Source: Enterococcus faecium (GTDB lineage Bacteria; Bacillota; Bacilli; Lactobacillales; Enterococcaceae). From it: a DNA stretch of 64,000 nt. Of the stretch, positions 49,999 to 60,654 are shown piece after piece. The notes beneath the pieces were generated by a model. It saw only the letters and a program-made list of their open reading frames with translations. It searched no databases and had not been told where the DNA came from. Numbering within the stretch: position 1 is the first letter of the stretch; every line of letters starts with the position of its first letter. A program made the position numbers and the translations under genes. The DNA is taken from NCBI RefSeq assembly GCF_029023785.1, contig NZ_CP118955.1:1300501-1364500 (forward strand). The letters are read 5' to 3'.

Positions 49999-50374
49999 AA
50001 TTTTCCTCCTTGATCAAATATGCCCGGTTTTTTATATAGAAAAAGAACGCAATCAACACAATAACTGCAAAAAAACTGAAAAATAAATTTTGTAGGAAAA
50101 CGGCCCCCAACCCAGTTGCTAGAAATAAAAACGGATAGATTTGAAGAATCAAGTAATTCATTGTGATCACATAAGCAGGCTTTGCTTCTTTCACTGTATA
50201 AACGGGGCTTTTTAGCCAATAAAAGGTGACCTGCATCGTAAAGGGCACTTCCAGATCAAGCGTTATCTTTTGTTCATGACTGAGAACACTGCGTTTTTCA
50301 TTGTTGATTCTTAGCTGAATCGAGCTACCCATACCGTAAAAACCGGTTTTTCTTATAAATGTCGTTTTCATCAT
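49985..50374 (-). CDS. small membrane protein of unknown function
   Basis: 129 residues behind AGGAGGGT; the second ATG is an equally likely start. A basic, beta-rich N-terminal half resembles a cytosolic domain (RINNEKRSVLSHEQKITLDLEVPF). Two adjacent hydrophobic segments (about 68-90 and 92-112) form a hairpin in the membrane. I recognise no family. Cotranscription and overlap with the CBS gene suggest a functional link. Confidence 0.6.
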   Translation of the reverse strand: MMKTTFIRKTGFYGMGSSIQLRINNEKRSVLSHEQKITLDLEVPFTMQVTFYWLKSPVYTVKEAKPAYVITMNYLILQIYPFLFLATGLGAVFLQNLFFSFFAVIVLIAFFFYIKNRAYLIKEENYGKL

Positions 50375-50463
50375 ACCCTCCTATTATGCTTTAGTATAGC
50401 TCAAAATACAATAAAGAAAAAGAATGATCCTAGTGTAAACAAAATTAATTCCCTATCGTCTAA

Positions 50464-50495
50464 AAAAAGAAGCTGTAGTCAAAATACAGCTCCTT
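50464..50495 (-). terminator. fhs terminator
   Basis: On the minus strand GGAGCTGTA and TACAGCTTC arms around TTTTGAC are followed by T7. Confidence 0.85.
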
Positions 50496-50517
50496 CGATG
50501 GTAGATTATAATCAAGC

Positions 50518-52188
50518 TTAAAACAATCCCAACACTTCTCCGTCATTTGTCACGTCCATATTCAATGCAGCAGGTTTTTTAGGCAAACCAGGCATCGTCA
50601 TAACATCTCCAGTCAAGGCTACTAAAAATCCTGCCCCTAATTTTGGGATGATTTCGCGGATCGTGATGGTGAAATCTTCCGGTGCACCTAGCAGTGAAGG
50701 ATCATCAGAAAATGAATACTGTGTTTTTGCCATACAAATCGGCAGTTTGTCCCATCCATTCTTCGTAAACTCTTCTATTTGTTTTTGCGCTTTTTTGCTG
50801 AAAACAACACCATTTCCTCCGTAAATTTTCTTGACGATTGTTTCTGTCTTTTCTTGTATCGTTTCTTCTAGGCGGTATAATGGCTTGTAATTAGCTTCTT
50901 TTCTATCAATCAATCGTACTACAGCTTTTGCTAAATCAACGCCGCCTTCTGCTCCATCTGCCCATACACTCGCTCTCTTGGCAAGAATCCCCTGATTTTC
51001 ACACAAGTGCTCCAACAGTGTGAGTTCATTGTCTGTATCTGTTACGAATTCATTGATTGCGACGATCACAGGTAGCTGATATTGTTCCATATTACGTATA
51101 TGGCGCTTTAAATTTGCAAAACCTACTTTCAAAGCATCAAGATTCTCATTTTTAAGTTCATCTTTTTTCATTCCGCCATGCATTTTCAATGCACGGACAG
51201 TGGCGACAATCACCACAGCATCCGGCGCTTTTTTCAAGTTAGGTACTTTGATATCTAAAAATTTCTCTCCGCCAAGATCTGCACCAAATCCTGCCTCTGT
51301 GACAACGTAATCTGCTAATCTCAATGCTGTCTTGGTAGCTAAAATACTATTGCAGCCATGAGCGATATTGGCAAACGGTCCCCCGTGGACAAAAGCTGGT
51401 GTTCCGTAAATTGTTTGTACAAGATTCGGCTTGATTGCATCTTTCAGCAGTAATGCCAGAGCGCCTTCTGCTTTCAAGTCTCCAGCAGTCACAGGCTGAC
51501 GGTCAAATGTATAGCCGACAACGATCCTTGCAAGACGAGCCTTTAAATCTTCAAGGTCTGCCGCAAGACACAAGATAGCCATGATTTCGCTGGCAACTGT
51601 GATATCAAACCCATCTTCTCTTGGAACACCTTGGATTGGCCCACCCAAGCCAACAATTACTTTACGCAGTTCACGATCATTGAGATCGACTACCCGTTTC
51701 CAAATCACTCGGCGGGCATCGATGTTCAATTCATTTCCTTGATGAATATGATTATCTAAAAGAGCAGATAATGCATTATTAGCTGTTGTGATAGCATGCA
51801 TGTCACCAGTAAAATGCAAGTTGATATCTTCCATAGGCAATACCTGTGCATATCCTCCGCCTGCAGCACCACCTTTGATTCCCATCACAGGACCAAGTGA
51901 GGGTTCTCGCAATGCAATAACAGATTTTTTATTGATTTTATTGAGCGCGTCTCCTAACCCTACAGTGATCGTTGACTTTCCTTCGCCAGCTGGTGTTGGA
52001 TTGATGGAAGTAACTAAGATCAAATGCCCCTCAGCGTTATCCTTTGATCGATTGATTCCAGAAAAATTGATTTTCGCCTTATATTTCCCATACAGTTCCA
52101 AATCGTCTTCCTTAAGATCTAATTTACTAGCCACTTCAACAATCGGTTCTAGCTCTGTTTCTTGTGAAATTTGCAGATCATTCTTCAT
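50518..52188 (-). CDS. fhs: formate-tetrahydrofolate ligase
   Basis: 556 residues from the ATG at 52188 behind AGGGGTAATCAA, the usual family length. It makes 10-formyl-THF from formate, THF and ATP for purine and fMet synthesis. The P-loop [18 protein letters not shown] is at about residue 65, with the conserved [24 protein letters not shown] block after it. Monocistronic. Supply of one-carbon units complements the nucleotide genes nearby. Confidence 0.95.
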   Translation of the reverse strand: MKNDLQISQETELEPIVEVASKLDLKEDDLELYGKYKAKINFSGINRSKDNAEGHLILVTSINPTPAGEGKSTITVGLGDALNKINKKSVIALREPSLGPVMGIKGGAAGGGYAQVLPMEDINLHFTGDMHAITTANNALSALLDNHIHQGNELNIDARRVIWKRVVDLNDRELRKVIVGLGGPIQGVPREDGFDITVASEIMAILCLAADLEDLKARLARIVVGYTFDRQPVTAGDLKAEGALALLLKDAIKPNLVQTIYGTPAFVHGGPFANIAHGCNSILATKTALRLADYVVTEAGFGADLGGEKFLDIKVPNLKKAPDAVVIVATVRALKMHGGMKKDELKNENLDALKVGFANLKRHIRNMEQYQLPVIVAINEFVTDTDNELTLLEHLCENQGILAKRASVWADGAEGGVDLAKAVVRLIDRKEANYKPLYRLEETIQEKTETIVKKIYGGNGVVFSKKAQKQIEEFTKNGWDKLPICMAKTQYSFSDDPSLLGAPEDFTITIREIIPKLGAGFLVALTGDVMTMPGLPKKPAALNMDVTNDGEVLGLF

Positions 52189-52370
52189 TTGATTACCCCT
52201 TTTCACGAACTTTATTCAACAAAATATCTTCTTTGTTAAGATATGCCAATTATACCTTTTTTTATTCAGAAAAAAAACATAAAATTACAGGTTTTTAATT
52301 TATTTGACGTACTTATAAATACTCTTTATAATGAAGGCTATGATCAGACTTTAGAAAGGTCGTGAGTGCT

Positions 52371-52604
52371 TTGACCACAGGAATTGTAAAATGGTTTGAC
52401 AACAAAAAAGGATACGGCTTTATCAGTTATGATGACACAGAAGAAATTTTTGTACATTTTACTGCGATTGAAGAAGAGGGATTCAAAACTTTGGAAGAAA
52501 ATCAAGTGGTCGAATTTGAGATCATCGAAGGGAATCGAGGAACACAAGCTGCCCATGTCAAGAAAGGCAACGTTCAGACTACCGATACTAGTATGCATGA
52601 ATAG
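52371..52604 (+). CDS. csp: cold-shock-domain protein (CspA family)
   Basis: 77 residues from a TTG at 52371, chosen because it gives the family start [18 protein letters not shown] and the right spacing to AGAAAGG; a GTG at 52362 would overlap it. RNP1 (KGYGFI) and RNP2 (IFVHFTAI) RNA-binding motifs are intact. It is longer than typical CspA by about ten C-terminal residues ([14 protein letters not shown]). RNA chaperone; enterococcal relatives include CspR. Monocistronic. Confidence 0.9.
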   Translation: MTTGIVKWFDNKKGYGFISYDDTEEIFVHFTAIEEEGFKTLEENQVVEFEIIEGNRGTQAAHVKKGNVQTTDTSMHE

Positions 52605-52614
52605 ATAAACAAAT

Positions 52615-52660
52615 AGAGTGAGACGCTAAACGGGATGAACCGTACGTCTCACTCTTTTCT
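52615..52660. terminator. bidirectional terminator after csp
   Basis: Exact 11-base arms AGAGTGAGACG and CGTCTCACTCT (52615-52625 with 52645-52655), followed by a T-rich tail; it separates two convergent genes. Confidence 0.85.
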
Positions 52661-52702
52661 TTTCCTGTAAAAATTCGTTTTTTTAGGTTCTGATTTTTAA
52701 AA

Positions 52703-53134
52703 TTAGCTTTTTCTTTTTTTCGTATAAGGATAAGGAATTGATTCTGATTTGGGTCCGTTTTTTTCAAAATGATCAAAAAGGACTACTTGATCTTTTTTTC
52801 GCATCATGAAAACAGATGGGGCTTTCTCATCTTGCAACATCATTTGCACCCCAGTATTAGTTGGCGTCAAAGATCGAATCTGTCCGACAGATATTTCTCG
52901 GTCTTTCCAAAAAGCAGCATAACGTATAATCACAGAGTTTGATTTTAAAATAAAAGAACGCCGCAAACCTAGAAATAGAAAAACAAGAAAAATACCTAAA
53001 ACAAAATTGCTTTTCCAATAAGGACCTGTGTTTTCTAAAGAAAGAATCAGACTAAAAAACAGAATGATCAAGGTCAATGACCAATAGATGATCGTATGTG
53101 CCAGTTCAGGCTGCCATCGAATATTTTTTTTCAT
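52703..53134 (-). CDS. ebsA: EbsA-family membrane protein
   Basis: 143 residues behind AGAGGTTAGAGA. Two membrane segments (about 14-32 and 44-60) precede a cytosolic PH-like beta-domain and a basic tail. The N-terminus WQPELAHTIIYWSLTLIILFFSL is what I recognise as enterococcal EbsA, once linked to pheromone-related cell-wall functions; its biochemical role is unclear. The divergent neighbour encodes an RNase-H-like protein, as in other enterococci. Confidence 0.7.
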   Translation of the reverse strand: MKKNIRWQPELAHTIIYWSLTLIILFFSLILSLENTGPYWKSNFVLGIFLVFLFLGLRRSFILKSNSVIIRYAAFWKDREISVGQIRSLTPTNTGVQMMLQDEKAPSVFMMRKKDQVVLFDHFEKNGPKSESIPYPYTKKRKS

Positions 53135-53212
53135 TCTCTAACCTCTCACCGATTCAGTAATGATATAATCTTACCATAACATTAGTTTGAACAAAAAGGA
53201 GAATCTCTTTTT

Positions 53213-53626
53213 ATGTTAAAAGTATACATTGATGCCTCTACAAAAGGCAACCCTGGTCCTAGTGGAGGTGGAATCTTGATTGTCTATCAAGGTAAACAAG
53301 AACAGCTATCTATCCCGCTTTCTATAGGGACAAACCATCAAGCAGAGTTCGAAGTCTTTTTAAAAACTTTAGAATTTCTAAAGAAAAACGACTTACAGAA
53401 TGAAACGATTTTCTGTTTTTCAGACAGCAAAACACTAGTTTCTACGGTCGACAAAAACGCAACGAAGAACGAGCTCTTCCTTCCCTACCTTCAAAGAATC
53501 CAAGAACTTCTATCCGAATTTTCTTTATTGATCCTGCAATGGTTGCCCGAAAACAAAAATAAAGGAGCAGATAATCTTGCACGTCAGGCTCTCCATAAAC
53601 AATTAAAAGAAAAAAAGACTCTTTAA
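53213..53626 (+). CDS. RNase HI-like protein
   Basis: 137 residues behind AAAAGGAG. Four acidic active-site residues are visible: Asp7 in YIDASTKGNPG, Glu in HQAEFEVF (about 46), Asp in FSDSKTLV (about 70) and Asp in KGADNLARQAL (about 124). The fold is RNase HI without the basic handle region, as in the short Firmicute paralogues that digest RNA in hybrids or are weakly active. Enterococcal synteny names it EbsB-like or RNase HI. Confidence 0.8.
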   Translation: MLKVYIDASTKGNPGPSGGGILIVYQGKQEQLSIPLSIGTNHQAEFEVFLKTLEFLKKNDLQNETIFCFSDSKTLVSTVDKNATKNELFLPYLQRIQELLSEFSLLILQWLPENKNKGADNLARQALHKQLKEKKTL

Positions 53627-53652
53627 ATTAAAAACTTTAAGGAGTCTTTTTA
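53612..53652. terminator. bidirectional terminator overlapping the RNase H stop
   Basis: Arms AAAAAGACTCTTTAAA and TTTAAGGAGTCTTTTT (53612-53627 with 53635-53650), one G-U wobble. The stop codon lies in the first arm. It separates convergent genes. Confidence 0.8.
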
Positions 53653-53663
53653 TAGTTTCTCAT

Positions 53664-54812
53664 TTAATATAAAAGATAATTGTGATCAAACGTAATTTCC
53701 AATTGGTAATCTCCGATTTTTTCTTCTATTTGACTACGTAAGATTCTTTCTAGTTCTGTATCAACAAACTGGAATTTCTCAGGGACCACTACATCAAATT
53801 GCAGCGTTTTTCCTTGATGAATTACTCTAAAATCATGAATATTAAGCCCTGTACCTGTTTCAAGAAGAATTTGCTTTAACTGCCGCAAGATATTATAGTA
53901 TTTTTCGTTATCAACAGGCATTGGATCCAAGTGACAGACAAGTTCCACATCCAAAGACTTTTTAAAGTCTTTTTCTATCAGATCAATAATCTTATGAGCC
54001 ACATTCAAATTCATTGATTCATCTACTTCGATGTGGACTGATGCAAAGCGTTTATTGGGTCCATAGTTATGCACCAATAAATCATGATAGCCAAGTATAT
54101 CATCGCAAGCATTTAAATGCTCTTCCATTTCTTCAATCTCTGCTGGCGTTGGGCGACTTCCTAATAGTTCGTATACAAAATTTCGAAGCATCGTCAATCC
54201 ACTATAAAGGATATATAATGCTAAAGCAAAACCTATATATCCATCAATACGCCATCCAGTTACCCATTCGATTGCTGCTGAAAGCAATACAGCCAGTGTA
54301 GTAAAGACATCATTATAACTATCTGTTGCTGTAGCTCTCAATGTTTCAGAATCAATGGATTGCGCAATAACCTGATACATTTTGCCTTGTGCAAATTTCA
54401 AAAAGATGGAAATGATTAGGACAAAAAAGACGATGGGTGTTAAAGAGACATTTTCTGGATGGATGATTTTTTCAGCAGAAGACTCTAAAAATTGAAATCC
54501 TACATAAGTAATGATGATCGAAACAAATAACCCACTGATATATTCGAAGCGTTCGTGTCCATAAGGATGTTCCTGATCTGCTGGCTTTGCAGCAATTTTA
54601 AATCCGATCAAAGTCAATATGGATGAAGCAGTATCTGATAGACTGTTCACTGCATCAGCCATAATGGAGACACTTCCTGAAAAAAGCCCGATCATTAGCT
54701 TAGAGACAAACAAGATCAGATTCGTAACCAATCCTAAGATACCCGCTAGTACTCCTTTTTTTGTCCGCTGTTGCGGTATTTGTTTCTTTTTTTCTTCTTG
54801 TTTCTTAGCCAA
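53664..54812 (-). CDS. cation diffusion facilitator (CDF) metal exporter
   Basis: 382 residues from a TTG start behind GAAGGGGT. A basic N-terminal tail and six membrane segments (about 22-215, with IMADAVNSLSDTASSI and ATDSYNDVFTT metal sites) are followed by a cytosolic ferredoxin-like domain with His-rich contacts (YHDLLVHNYG, VHIEVDESM, CHLDPMP) and an extended C-terminal segment of about 90 residues. It expels Mn, Zn or Fe in exchange for protons; the metal is not determined, but the second-site D-x3-D pattern (DSYND) fits Mn-type CDFs. Confidence 0.85.
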   Translation of the reverse strand: MAKKQEEKKKQIPQQRTKKGVLAGILGLVTNLILFVSKLMIGLFSGSVSIMADAVNSLSDTASSILTLIGFKIAAKPADQEHPYGHERFEYISGLFVSIIITYVGFQFLESSAEKIIHPENVSLTPIVFFVLIISIFLKFAQGKMYQVIAQSIDSETLRATATDSYNDVFTTLAVLLSAAIEWVTGWRIDGYIGFALALYILYSGLTMLRNFVYELLGSRPTPAEIEEMEEHLNACDDILGYHDLLVHNYGPNKRFASVHIEVDESMNLNVAHKIIDLIEKDFKKSLDVELVCHLDPMPVDNEKYYNILRQLKQILLETGTGLNIHDFRVIHQGKTLQFDVVVPEKFQFVDTELERILRSQIEEKIGDYQLEITFDHNYLLY

Positions 54813-54933
54813 GTTTTTTACCCCTTCTAGTTTGCTTGTTGCTCAGGTAAAAAGATGGAGAGGACGATTGTTTTCCTCTCCTCTCTTCCTTTTTCTATCT
54901 ATCGTGCGTCCTATTACTATTAAAAGATGGTCA

Positions 54934-55530
54934 TTATTCTGGTTTCAACGGTGTTGCTGCAAATAACGCTTTTGCTAGTAATGGTGTTATGATTCCCGCA
55001 CCTATTGCTTCTGGTATCCCATTGATTGCTGCAACCCCTGCTAAGGTTTTAAATAAAAGAGCAGAATCTACACCATAGGCATCTGCCGTTGCACCTGTAT
55101 AAAATAATCCCATGAATCCTAACACTAAGACTGTATTGACCAATGAACCCAGTACCCCTGCAAAGGCTGAGCTGATCGTTATTGATTTATTTTTTTGATA
55201 AATCCAGTGGAAAACCAAGCCTGCTACTAAGCCAACAAGTACTCTGGGAACTACCGAGATAATCGGATTCGTGAACACTAATGTATCAAATGGCGTTGTT
55301 GGCATGGCATAGGCACGAACAATTGTAGCGATTCCCCAAAACAAGCCAATCACCATGCCATCTTTTGGGCCTAATACTACTGCAGCAATAATTACTGTGA
55401 TATGGATAATTGTTAAACTAATGAATCCTAATGGAATAAACCCCAGCCAAGGAACCATCGCTTGTACGATGATGATTGCTAACAAGATCGCACGTAAGAC
55501 TAGTCGAAAGGTCTTATTTCTACTATTCAT
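54934..55530 (-). CDS. ECF transporter S component (vitamin-binding membrane subunit)
   Basis: 198 residues behind AAAAGGGGTG. Six hydrophobic segments, with a conserved LGFIPLGFISLTIIHITVIIAAVVLGPKDGMVIGLFWG block in the N-terminal half where S components bind the EcfT subunit. The shared EcfA/A'/T module is not in this window. Overall pattern is like pantothenate or folate-class S components (PanT); ligand uncertain. The monocistronic gene lies just downstream of alaS. Confidence 0.75.
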   Translation of the reverse strand: MNSRNKTFRLVLRAILLAIIIVQAMVPWLGFIPLGFISLTIIHITVIIAAVVLGPKDGMVIGLFWGIATIVRAYAMPTTPFDTLVFTNPIISVVPRVLVGLVAGLVFHWIYQKNKSITISSAFAGVLGSLVNTVLVLGFMGLFYTGATADAYGVDSALLFKTLAGVAAINGIPEAIGAGIITPLLAKALFAATPLKPE

Positions 55531-55644
55531 TTTTTCACCCCTTTTTATTTATACTAATCGTAAAAATTTCTGTCACTTTCGTCAACTAAAGACCATCCGA
55601 ATCCGACCATTTGATTAGATGCGCCATCCAATTGAAAAAAGTAT

Positions 55645-55672
55645 GAGGGCAAGACTTGTTTGTCTTCGCCCC
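55645..55672 (-). terminator. alaS terminator
   Basis: On the minus strand GGGCGAAGAC and GTCTTGCCC arms with one bulged base, then a T-rich tail at 55635-55640. Confidence 0.6.
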
Positions 55673-55729
55673 CATAATCATGTTTCGTTCAATGTTTGAA
55701 CTTTTGTTTTTCTGTCAAACGTAAACGCC

Positions 55730-58372
55730 CTATTGTTGCGCAACCCATTCTTTCGCAGCTTTAAGTGCATCTGGAATACCAGCAGGATTTTTCCCGCCAG
55801 CTTGTGCCATGTCTGGACGTCCACCACCGCCACCGCCTACTTTCGGTGCGATTGCTTTAATCAAGTCGCCAGCTTTTAGTCCAGCTTCATTTGATTCTTT
55901 CGTCATTGCCGCTAGCAGACTGACTTTTCCTTCTTGTTCGTTTGCTAAAACAAGAATATCTGAAATATTTTTTTGTTTCCATTGGTCAGCTAATTGACGC
56001 AGCTGATTCATATCTTTCACTTTTACTTGTGCTGCAATGATTGTTTTTCCATTGATCGTTTCTGGATCTTTGAATACATCACCAGCTTGTTGATTCGCTA
56101 ACTTGCTAGCTAATTGTTCATTTTCCTTTTGTAGCTCTCTTACTTGCTGTTGCAATTGTTCCGCTTTTGAAACAACTTCTTTCAATTGAGGTGATTTAAC
56201 AATTGTTGCTACTTGTTTTAGTTGTTTTTCTTCTTCTTCAAGTAGTTCGTACGCTTCTTTACTTGTTACAGCCTCGATTCGTCGCACGCCTGCACCAATT
56301 CCTGATTCAGAAACGATTTTGAAGATTCCGATGTTTTCTGTATTTGCTACATGTGTGCCTCCGCACAGTTCGATTGACCAGCCGCCAATATTTACTACTC
56401 GAACGTCATGTCCGTATTTTTCACCAAACAAAGCCATTGCACCCATGTTTTTGGCTGTATCGATATCTGTTTCAATTGTTTCAACTGGGATAGCTTCCCA
56501 GATTTTTTCGTTGACGATTCTTTCCATTTCAGCTAATTCATCTGAAGTGATTTGACCAAAGTGGGTAAAGTCGAATCGTAAATGTCCAGGAGCGACTAAA
56601 GAACCAGCTTGATTTGCATGCTCGCCAAGTACTTCTTTCAATGCCTTGTGCAGTAGATGGGTTGCTGTATGGTTTTTGATGATCCGATTGCGCATCGATT
56701 GATCGATCAATAGATGATAGGTTTGTCCTTCACTCATTGGTGCTTTTACTTCTACGGTGTGCATAAATTGACCATTAGGCGCTTTTTGAACATCTGTAAC
56801 AACTGCTACGATTTCGCCTACTTCATTCATGATCCATCCTTGATCCGCTACTTGCCCACCCATTTCTGCATAGAAAGGTGTTTGATCAAAGATCATTTGA
56901 GCTTCACCTTCTGCGACTTCATTCAAAAGAGACTCACCTTTAACGATGACCAATAATTGACTATCTGATTCTTGTTCTGTGTATCCAATGAATTTACTTT
57001 CTACTTTGATATCTGTCAATAAAGCAGATTGTACCCCCATTGATTTTTCAGTACTGCGGGCAGAGCGAGCACGTTCGCGTTGTGCATCCATTTCTTTTTC
57101 AAAACCAGCATGATCAACTTTCAGTCCTTCATCTTCTGCCACCTCTTCCGTTAATTCTACCGGGAAGCCATATGTGTCGTATAGTTTGAAGATGTCTTTT
57201 CCTGCTAGAGTCGTCCCGTTTTCGTTTTTTACTTCTTGGATCACTTGATTTAAGATTTCCAAACCTTCATTGATTGTTTCATTGAAACGTTCTTCTTCTG
57301 TACGGATAACTTTTTCAATAAATTCTTTTTGTTGAAGTACTTCAGGATAATAACTTACCATGATTTCCCCAACAACAGGGACTAAACGATATAAGAATGC
57401 TTGTTCAATACCTAATTTTTTCCCATGCATGACAGCACGACGAAGCAAACGGCGTAAGACATACCCTCTCCCTTCATTCGATGGCAATGCACCGTCGCCA
57501 ATAGCAAATGAAAGGGCGCGAATATGATCTGCGATTACTTTGTAAGAAATATCTGTTACTGGGTTTTCACCATATTTTACTTGTTTGCTTAGCTTTTCTA
57601 CGGCGTGGATAATAGGCATAAACAAGTCTGTCTCAAAGTTCGTTGGCGCATCTTGAACGATTGAGACCATGCGTTCCAATCCCATCCCCGTATCAATGTT
57701 TTTATGAGGAAGTGGTTCAAATGTGTTATCAGGCTTATGGTTGAATTCTGAAAATACTAAGTTCCAGATTTCTAAATAACGTTCATTTTCTCCTCCTGGA
57801 TAGTTTTCAGGATCGTCTTCTGCTAAATCGTTATAAGCTTCTCCACGGTCATAGAAAATTTCCGTATCCGGACCACATGGGCCTGCACCGATATCCCAGA
57901 AGTTGTCTTCTACATCAATAATGTGATCTAGTGGCAGGCCAACTTCTTCATGCCAGATGCGTTTTGCTTCTGTATCTTTTGGATAAACTGTTACATAAAG
58001 TTTTTCTGGATCGAATGCCATCCATTTTGGATCAGTCAAAAATTCCCATGCCCAGTGGATGGCTTCATTTTTGAAATAGTCACCAATCGAAAAATTACCC
58101 AGCATCTCAAACATCGTATGGTGCCGTGCTGTTTTACCGACATTTTCGATATCATTTGTTCGAATAGATTTTTGGGCATTTGTGATTCTTGGATTTTCTG
58201 GCACAACTGAACCATCAAAATATTTTTTCAATGTTGCAACACCAGAGTTGATCCACAATAAGGTTGGATCGTTCACGGGGATCAAAGACGCACTAGGTTC
58301 AATCGTATGTCCTTTAGATTGGAAGAAATCAAGAAACATTTGTCGAACTTGTGCACTACTTAATTGTTTCAT
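55730..58372 (-). CDS. alaS: alanyl-tRNA synthetase
   Basis: 880 residues, full length. Class II catalytic domain (about 1-250), helical tRNA domain, editing domain with [11 protein letters not shown] (about 565) and CGGTH (about 665) zinc or catalytic residues, and a C-Ala DHHA1 domain ending [19 protein letters not shown]. It charges tRNA-Ala and edits Ser/Gly. Controlled by an upstream T-box leader. Confidence 0.96.
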   Translation of the reverse strand: MKQLSSAQVRQMFLDFFQSKGHTIEPSASLIPVNDPTLLWINSGVATLKKYFDGSVVPENPRITNAQKSIRTNDIENVGKTARHHTMFEMLGNFSIGDYFKNEAIHWAWEFLTDPKWMAFDPEKLYVTVYPKDTEAKRIWHEEVGLPLDHIIDVEDNFWDIGAGPCGPDTEIFYDRGEAYNDLAEDDPENYPGGENERYLEIWNLVFSEFNHKPDNTFEPLPHKNIDTGMGLERMVSIVQDAPTNFETDLFMPIIHAVEKLSKQVKYGENPVTDISYKVIADHIRALSFAIGDGALPSNEGRGYVLRRLLRRAVMHGKKLGIEQAFLYRLVPVVGEIMVSYYPEVLQQKEFIEKVIRTEEERFNETINEGLEILNQVIQEVKNENGTTLAGKDIFKLYDTYGFPVELTEEVAEDEGLKVDHAGFEKEMDAQRERARSARSTEKSMGVQSALLTDIKVESKFIGYTEQESDSQLLVIVKGESLLNEVAEGEAQMIFDQTPFYAEMGGQVADQGWIMNEVGEIVAVVTDVQKAPNGQFMHTVEVKAPMSEGQTYHLLIDQSMRNRIIKNHTATHLLHKALKEVLGEHANQAGSLVAPGHLRFDFTHFGQITSDELAEMERIVNEKIWEAIPVETIETDIDTAKNMGAMALFGEKYGHDVRVVNIGGWSIELCGGTHVANTENIGIFKIVSESGIGAGVRRIEAVTSKEAYELLEEEEKQLKQVATIVKSPQLKEVVSKAEQLQQQVRELQKENEQLASKLANQQAGDVFKDPETINGKTIIAAQVKVKDMNQLRQLADQWKQKNISDILVLANEQEGKVSLLAAMTKESNEAGLKAGDLIKAIAPKVGGGGGGRPDMAQAGGKNPAGIPDALKAAKEWVAQQ

Positions 58373-58399
58373 GTCATTACCTGCTTTCTATAAATTAAA

Positions 58400-58466
58400 T
58401 ACAAAAAAACACCATCACAGCCAAGGACGAAAACTCGCGGTACCACCTTGATTGCAATGATGTGTA
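58400..58466 (-). terminator. T-box terminator of alaS
   Basis: On the minus strand the 3' arm CCTTGGCTGTGATGGTGT pairs with an upstream ACACATCATTGCAATCAAGG and is followed by T7. This is the terminator form; binding of uncharged tRNA-Ala favours the alternative antiterminator using the T-box. Confidence 0.8.
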
Positions 58467-58651
58467 ATCATTACCTCTTAAACTCGATAACGCTGAGCTG
58501 CGTCGGTATTTCTACCAAAATAGAAAAAGGGAGCAATTTGATTAGTGACTATTCTTTTTTCAGCCAAGAAAGAATTTTCTGTGAGTCTTAAAAAACAAAT
58601 CATATCCTTTTCGTACTTAATTAGTATACGCATTCTATTGATCACTGTCAA
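58436..58651 (-). promoter_or_regulatory. alaS T-box riboswitch with promoter
   Basis: The minus strand has AAGGTGGTACCGCG at 58436-58449, a perfect T-box core whose TGGT would pair with ACCA of tRNA-Ala, and a promoter TTGACA-17 bases-TATACT at 58623-58651. The region between folds as Stem I and connecting hairpins. A GCT in the leader is the expected specifier codon, but I could not place it firmly. Confidence 0.85.
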
Positions 58652-58759
58652 TATCTCAATTTTTATTTTCATTTCCTTTTGGTCATACTCCACGATTTTT
58701 GGTACGATAAGAATAAAGGAATCAATACATCTCTGCTATTCATGACAAGGAGGAATATG

Positions 58760-59191
58760 ATGAAAAAAATAGTTGGAGCGGATGAATGGATACGCGCAGC
58801 TAGCTGCTTTTTGAGATATCAAGTTTTTGTATTAGAACAAGGGATTCCTGCAGAACTAGAATTCGACGGAAAAGATATCCCGCAACAAACCTATTATCTA
58901 TTTCTTGATCAAAAAAGACCAGTAGCTACTTTGCGTTATGAAAAGAAAACACCTACTTGCTTCAAGCCGGAACGATTTTGCGTAGCAAAAGAATACCGAG
59001 GAAAAGGGTTAGGCGGTCAGTTGCTTGAAGCTGCTGAAAAACGGGCGGTTTCAGAAGGTTGTCAGACTAGTTATGTAGTAGCTGAAATGACGGCTGTAGA
59101 TTTTTATGAAAAACAAGGGTATCATACTTGCACAGAACCTTTTATTGAAGATGAAGTACTTTGTATCGGAATGGAAAAAAGTCTAGCTTAA
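58760..59191 (+). CDS. GNAT-family N-acetyltransferase
   Basis: 143 residues from the ATG at 58760, six bases after AGGAGG (the ATG at 58757 is possible; a longer frame upstream has no signal). The acetyl-CoA loop RFCVAKEYRGKGLGGQLLEAAEKRA carries the Q/R-x-x-G-x-G/A motif and the last strand ends YEKQGYHTCTEP. It resembles ElaA/YjcF-type acetyltransferases; substrate unknown. Confidence 0.85.
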   Translation: MKKIVGADEWIRAASCFLRYQVFVLEQGIPAELEFDGKDIPQQTYYLFLDQKRPVATLRYEKKTPTCFKPERFCVAKEYRGKGLGGQLLEAAEKRAVSEGCQTSYVVAEMTAVDFYEKQGYHTCTEPFIEDEVLCIGMEKSLA

Positions 59192-59237
59192 AAACAAGAG
59201 ATTGTGACACGCCTTTTGTCACAACCTCTTGTTTTTT
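59191..59237. terminator. bidirectional terminator with TTGTGACA/TGTCACAA core
   Basis: Arms 59191-59209 and 59217-59235 pair almost perfectly around CGCCTTT, with A and T runs at the ends. It separates the GNAT and helicase genes. Confidence 0.85.
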
Positions 59238-60585
59238 ATTTATGTGAATTTTTCTTATTTTTACGAGCAGTACGGCTTTGCTGTCTGCGTTCGATTTTGC
59301 GTTCTTTTTTATTTTTTTCTGCAATTGCCCAATCGATTTTTTTCTTATAACCAGGCTTGATCTTTTTCTTTTTCTTCTTCACAAGACCAATCAGCGTGGG
59401 ATCTAATACATCTTTTGATTTTTCTCGTTTGGCACGTCTATTACGATCGTATGTTTTGACGATTTCCCCGTTTTTGATTTCTTTTGGTTCAAATGAGACG
59501 CCCAATTTTTCTATCGCATCAATGGCTTGCTCATCATTTGGCGAATATAACGTAATGGCCGTTCCTTTTAAGCCATTACGTCCAGTACGTCCGACACGAT
59601 GGATAAAGAAGTCTAGATCTTCTGGAATTTCTGCATTGATAACATGAGAGACACCTTCGATATCGATCCCTCTAGCAGCTAAATCAGTCGCTACAACATA
59701 TTGATACTCCAGATTCTGTACTTGTCGCATCACTCGTTTTCTCTCTCTTGGGGTGATGTCTCCATGAATCTTTGCTACTTTCAAGCCTTGGTTTTTCAAG
59801 TAATCGGCAATTTCATCCACATGCTGTTTTGTATTGGCAAATACGATTGCTAAATAAGGATGACCAATTGTCAGCAGTTGATAAATCATTTGATTCTCAT
59901 CTTTACCTTTTGTTGAAATCAGCCAATTTTCAATGTCTTCAGAAATAACTGCTTTTGGTTTGATTTCTTCAATGATTGGATTTTCCATGTATTTTCGTAA
60001 GAATGGACGAAGTTTTTCTGGAATAGTGGCAGAAAAAACTAAAAACTGCAGCTTTTCTGGTAATCGACTTGCAATTTGGTCTACTTCATTTAAAAAACCC
60101 ATATCCAATGTCATATCCGCTTCATCGACAACAAATGCAAATGCGGTGTGAATCTTCAGCGCTTGTTCATTCATCATGTCTAATATTCTACCAGGCGTGC
60201 CTACTACAACCTGTGGCTGTTGGTGATGCAGACGATTTAATTGACGCTGTTTGTCTGTACCGCCGACAAAATTCGAGACACGGATCTCCGGTGTAGAAAA
60301 TTTAGCGATTTGTGTAGCTGCTTCATAGATCTGTGCAGCTAGTTCCCTACTTGGAGCTGTAATAACAACTTGTACTTCCTCTTTTTCTGCATTGATTTTT
60401 TCAAACAAAGGCAACAAAAACGTATGTGTTTTTCCTGTACCAGTTTGAGATTGCCCAATGATATTTTTTCCTTTTGCAATTAAAGGAATCAAACGTTCCT
60501 GGACCTCTGTGGGCTGTTTGAAGCCCTTTGCGGTTAACGCTTCATTGATAAACGGTTTGAAGCGGAATATATCAAAATTATTCAT
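59236..60585 (-). CDS. cshB: DEAD-box RNA helicase, CshB-like
   Basis: 449 residues behind AGAGGTGCACGA. Helicase motifs are in order: Q motif GFKQPTEVQ, motif I SQTGTGKT, motif II DEAD (VVDEADM), motif III SAT, and motif VI HRVGRTGR. A long Lys/Arg tail (about 380-449) matches the CshB group, which unwinds RNA in cold adaptation and ribosome biogenesis. Monocistronic. Confidence 0.9.
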   Translation of the reverse strand: MNNFDIFRFKPFINEALTAKGFKQPTEVQERLIPLIAKGKNIIGQSQTGTGKTHTFLLPLFEKINAEKEEVQVVITAPSRELAAQIYEAATQIAKFSTPEIRVSNFVGGTDKQRQLNRLHHQQPQVVVGTPGRILDMMNEQALKIHTAFAFVVDEADMTLDMGFLNEVDQIASRLPEKLQFLVFSATIPEKLRPFLRKYMENPIIEEIKPKAVISEDIENWLISTKGKDENQMIYQLLTIGHPYLAIVFANTKQHVDEIADYLKNQGLKVAKIHGDITPRERKRVMRQVQNLEYQYVVATDLAARGIDIEGVSHVINAEIPEDLDFFIHRVGRTGRNGLKGTAITLYSPNDEQAIDAIEKLGVSFEPKEIKNGEIVKTYDRNRRAKREKSKDVLDPTLIGLVKKKKKKIKPGYKKKIDWAIAEKNKKERKIERRQQSRTARKNKKNSHK

Positions 60586-60654
60586 TCGTGCACCTCTTCT
60601 CTTTAAATTATCACGACTTTGGCATTATAACACAGACAAAGCGTTTTTGCTCAG

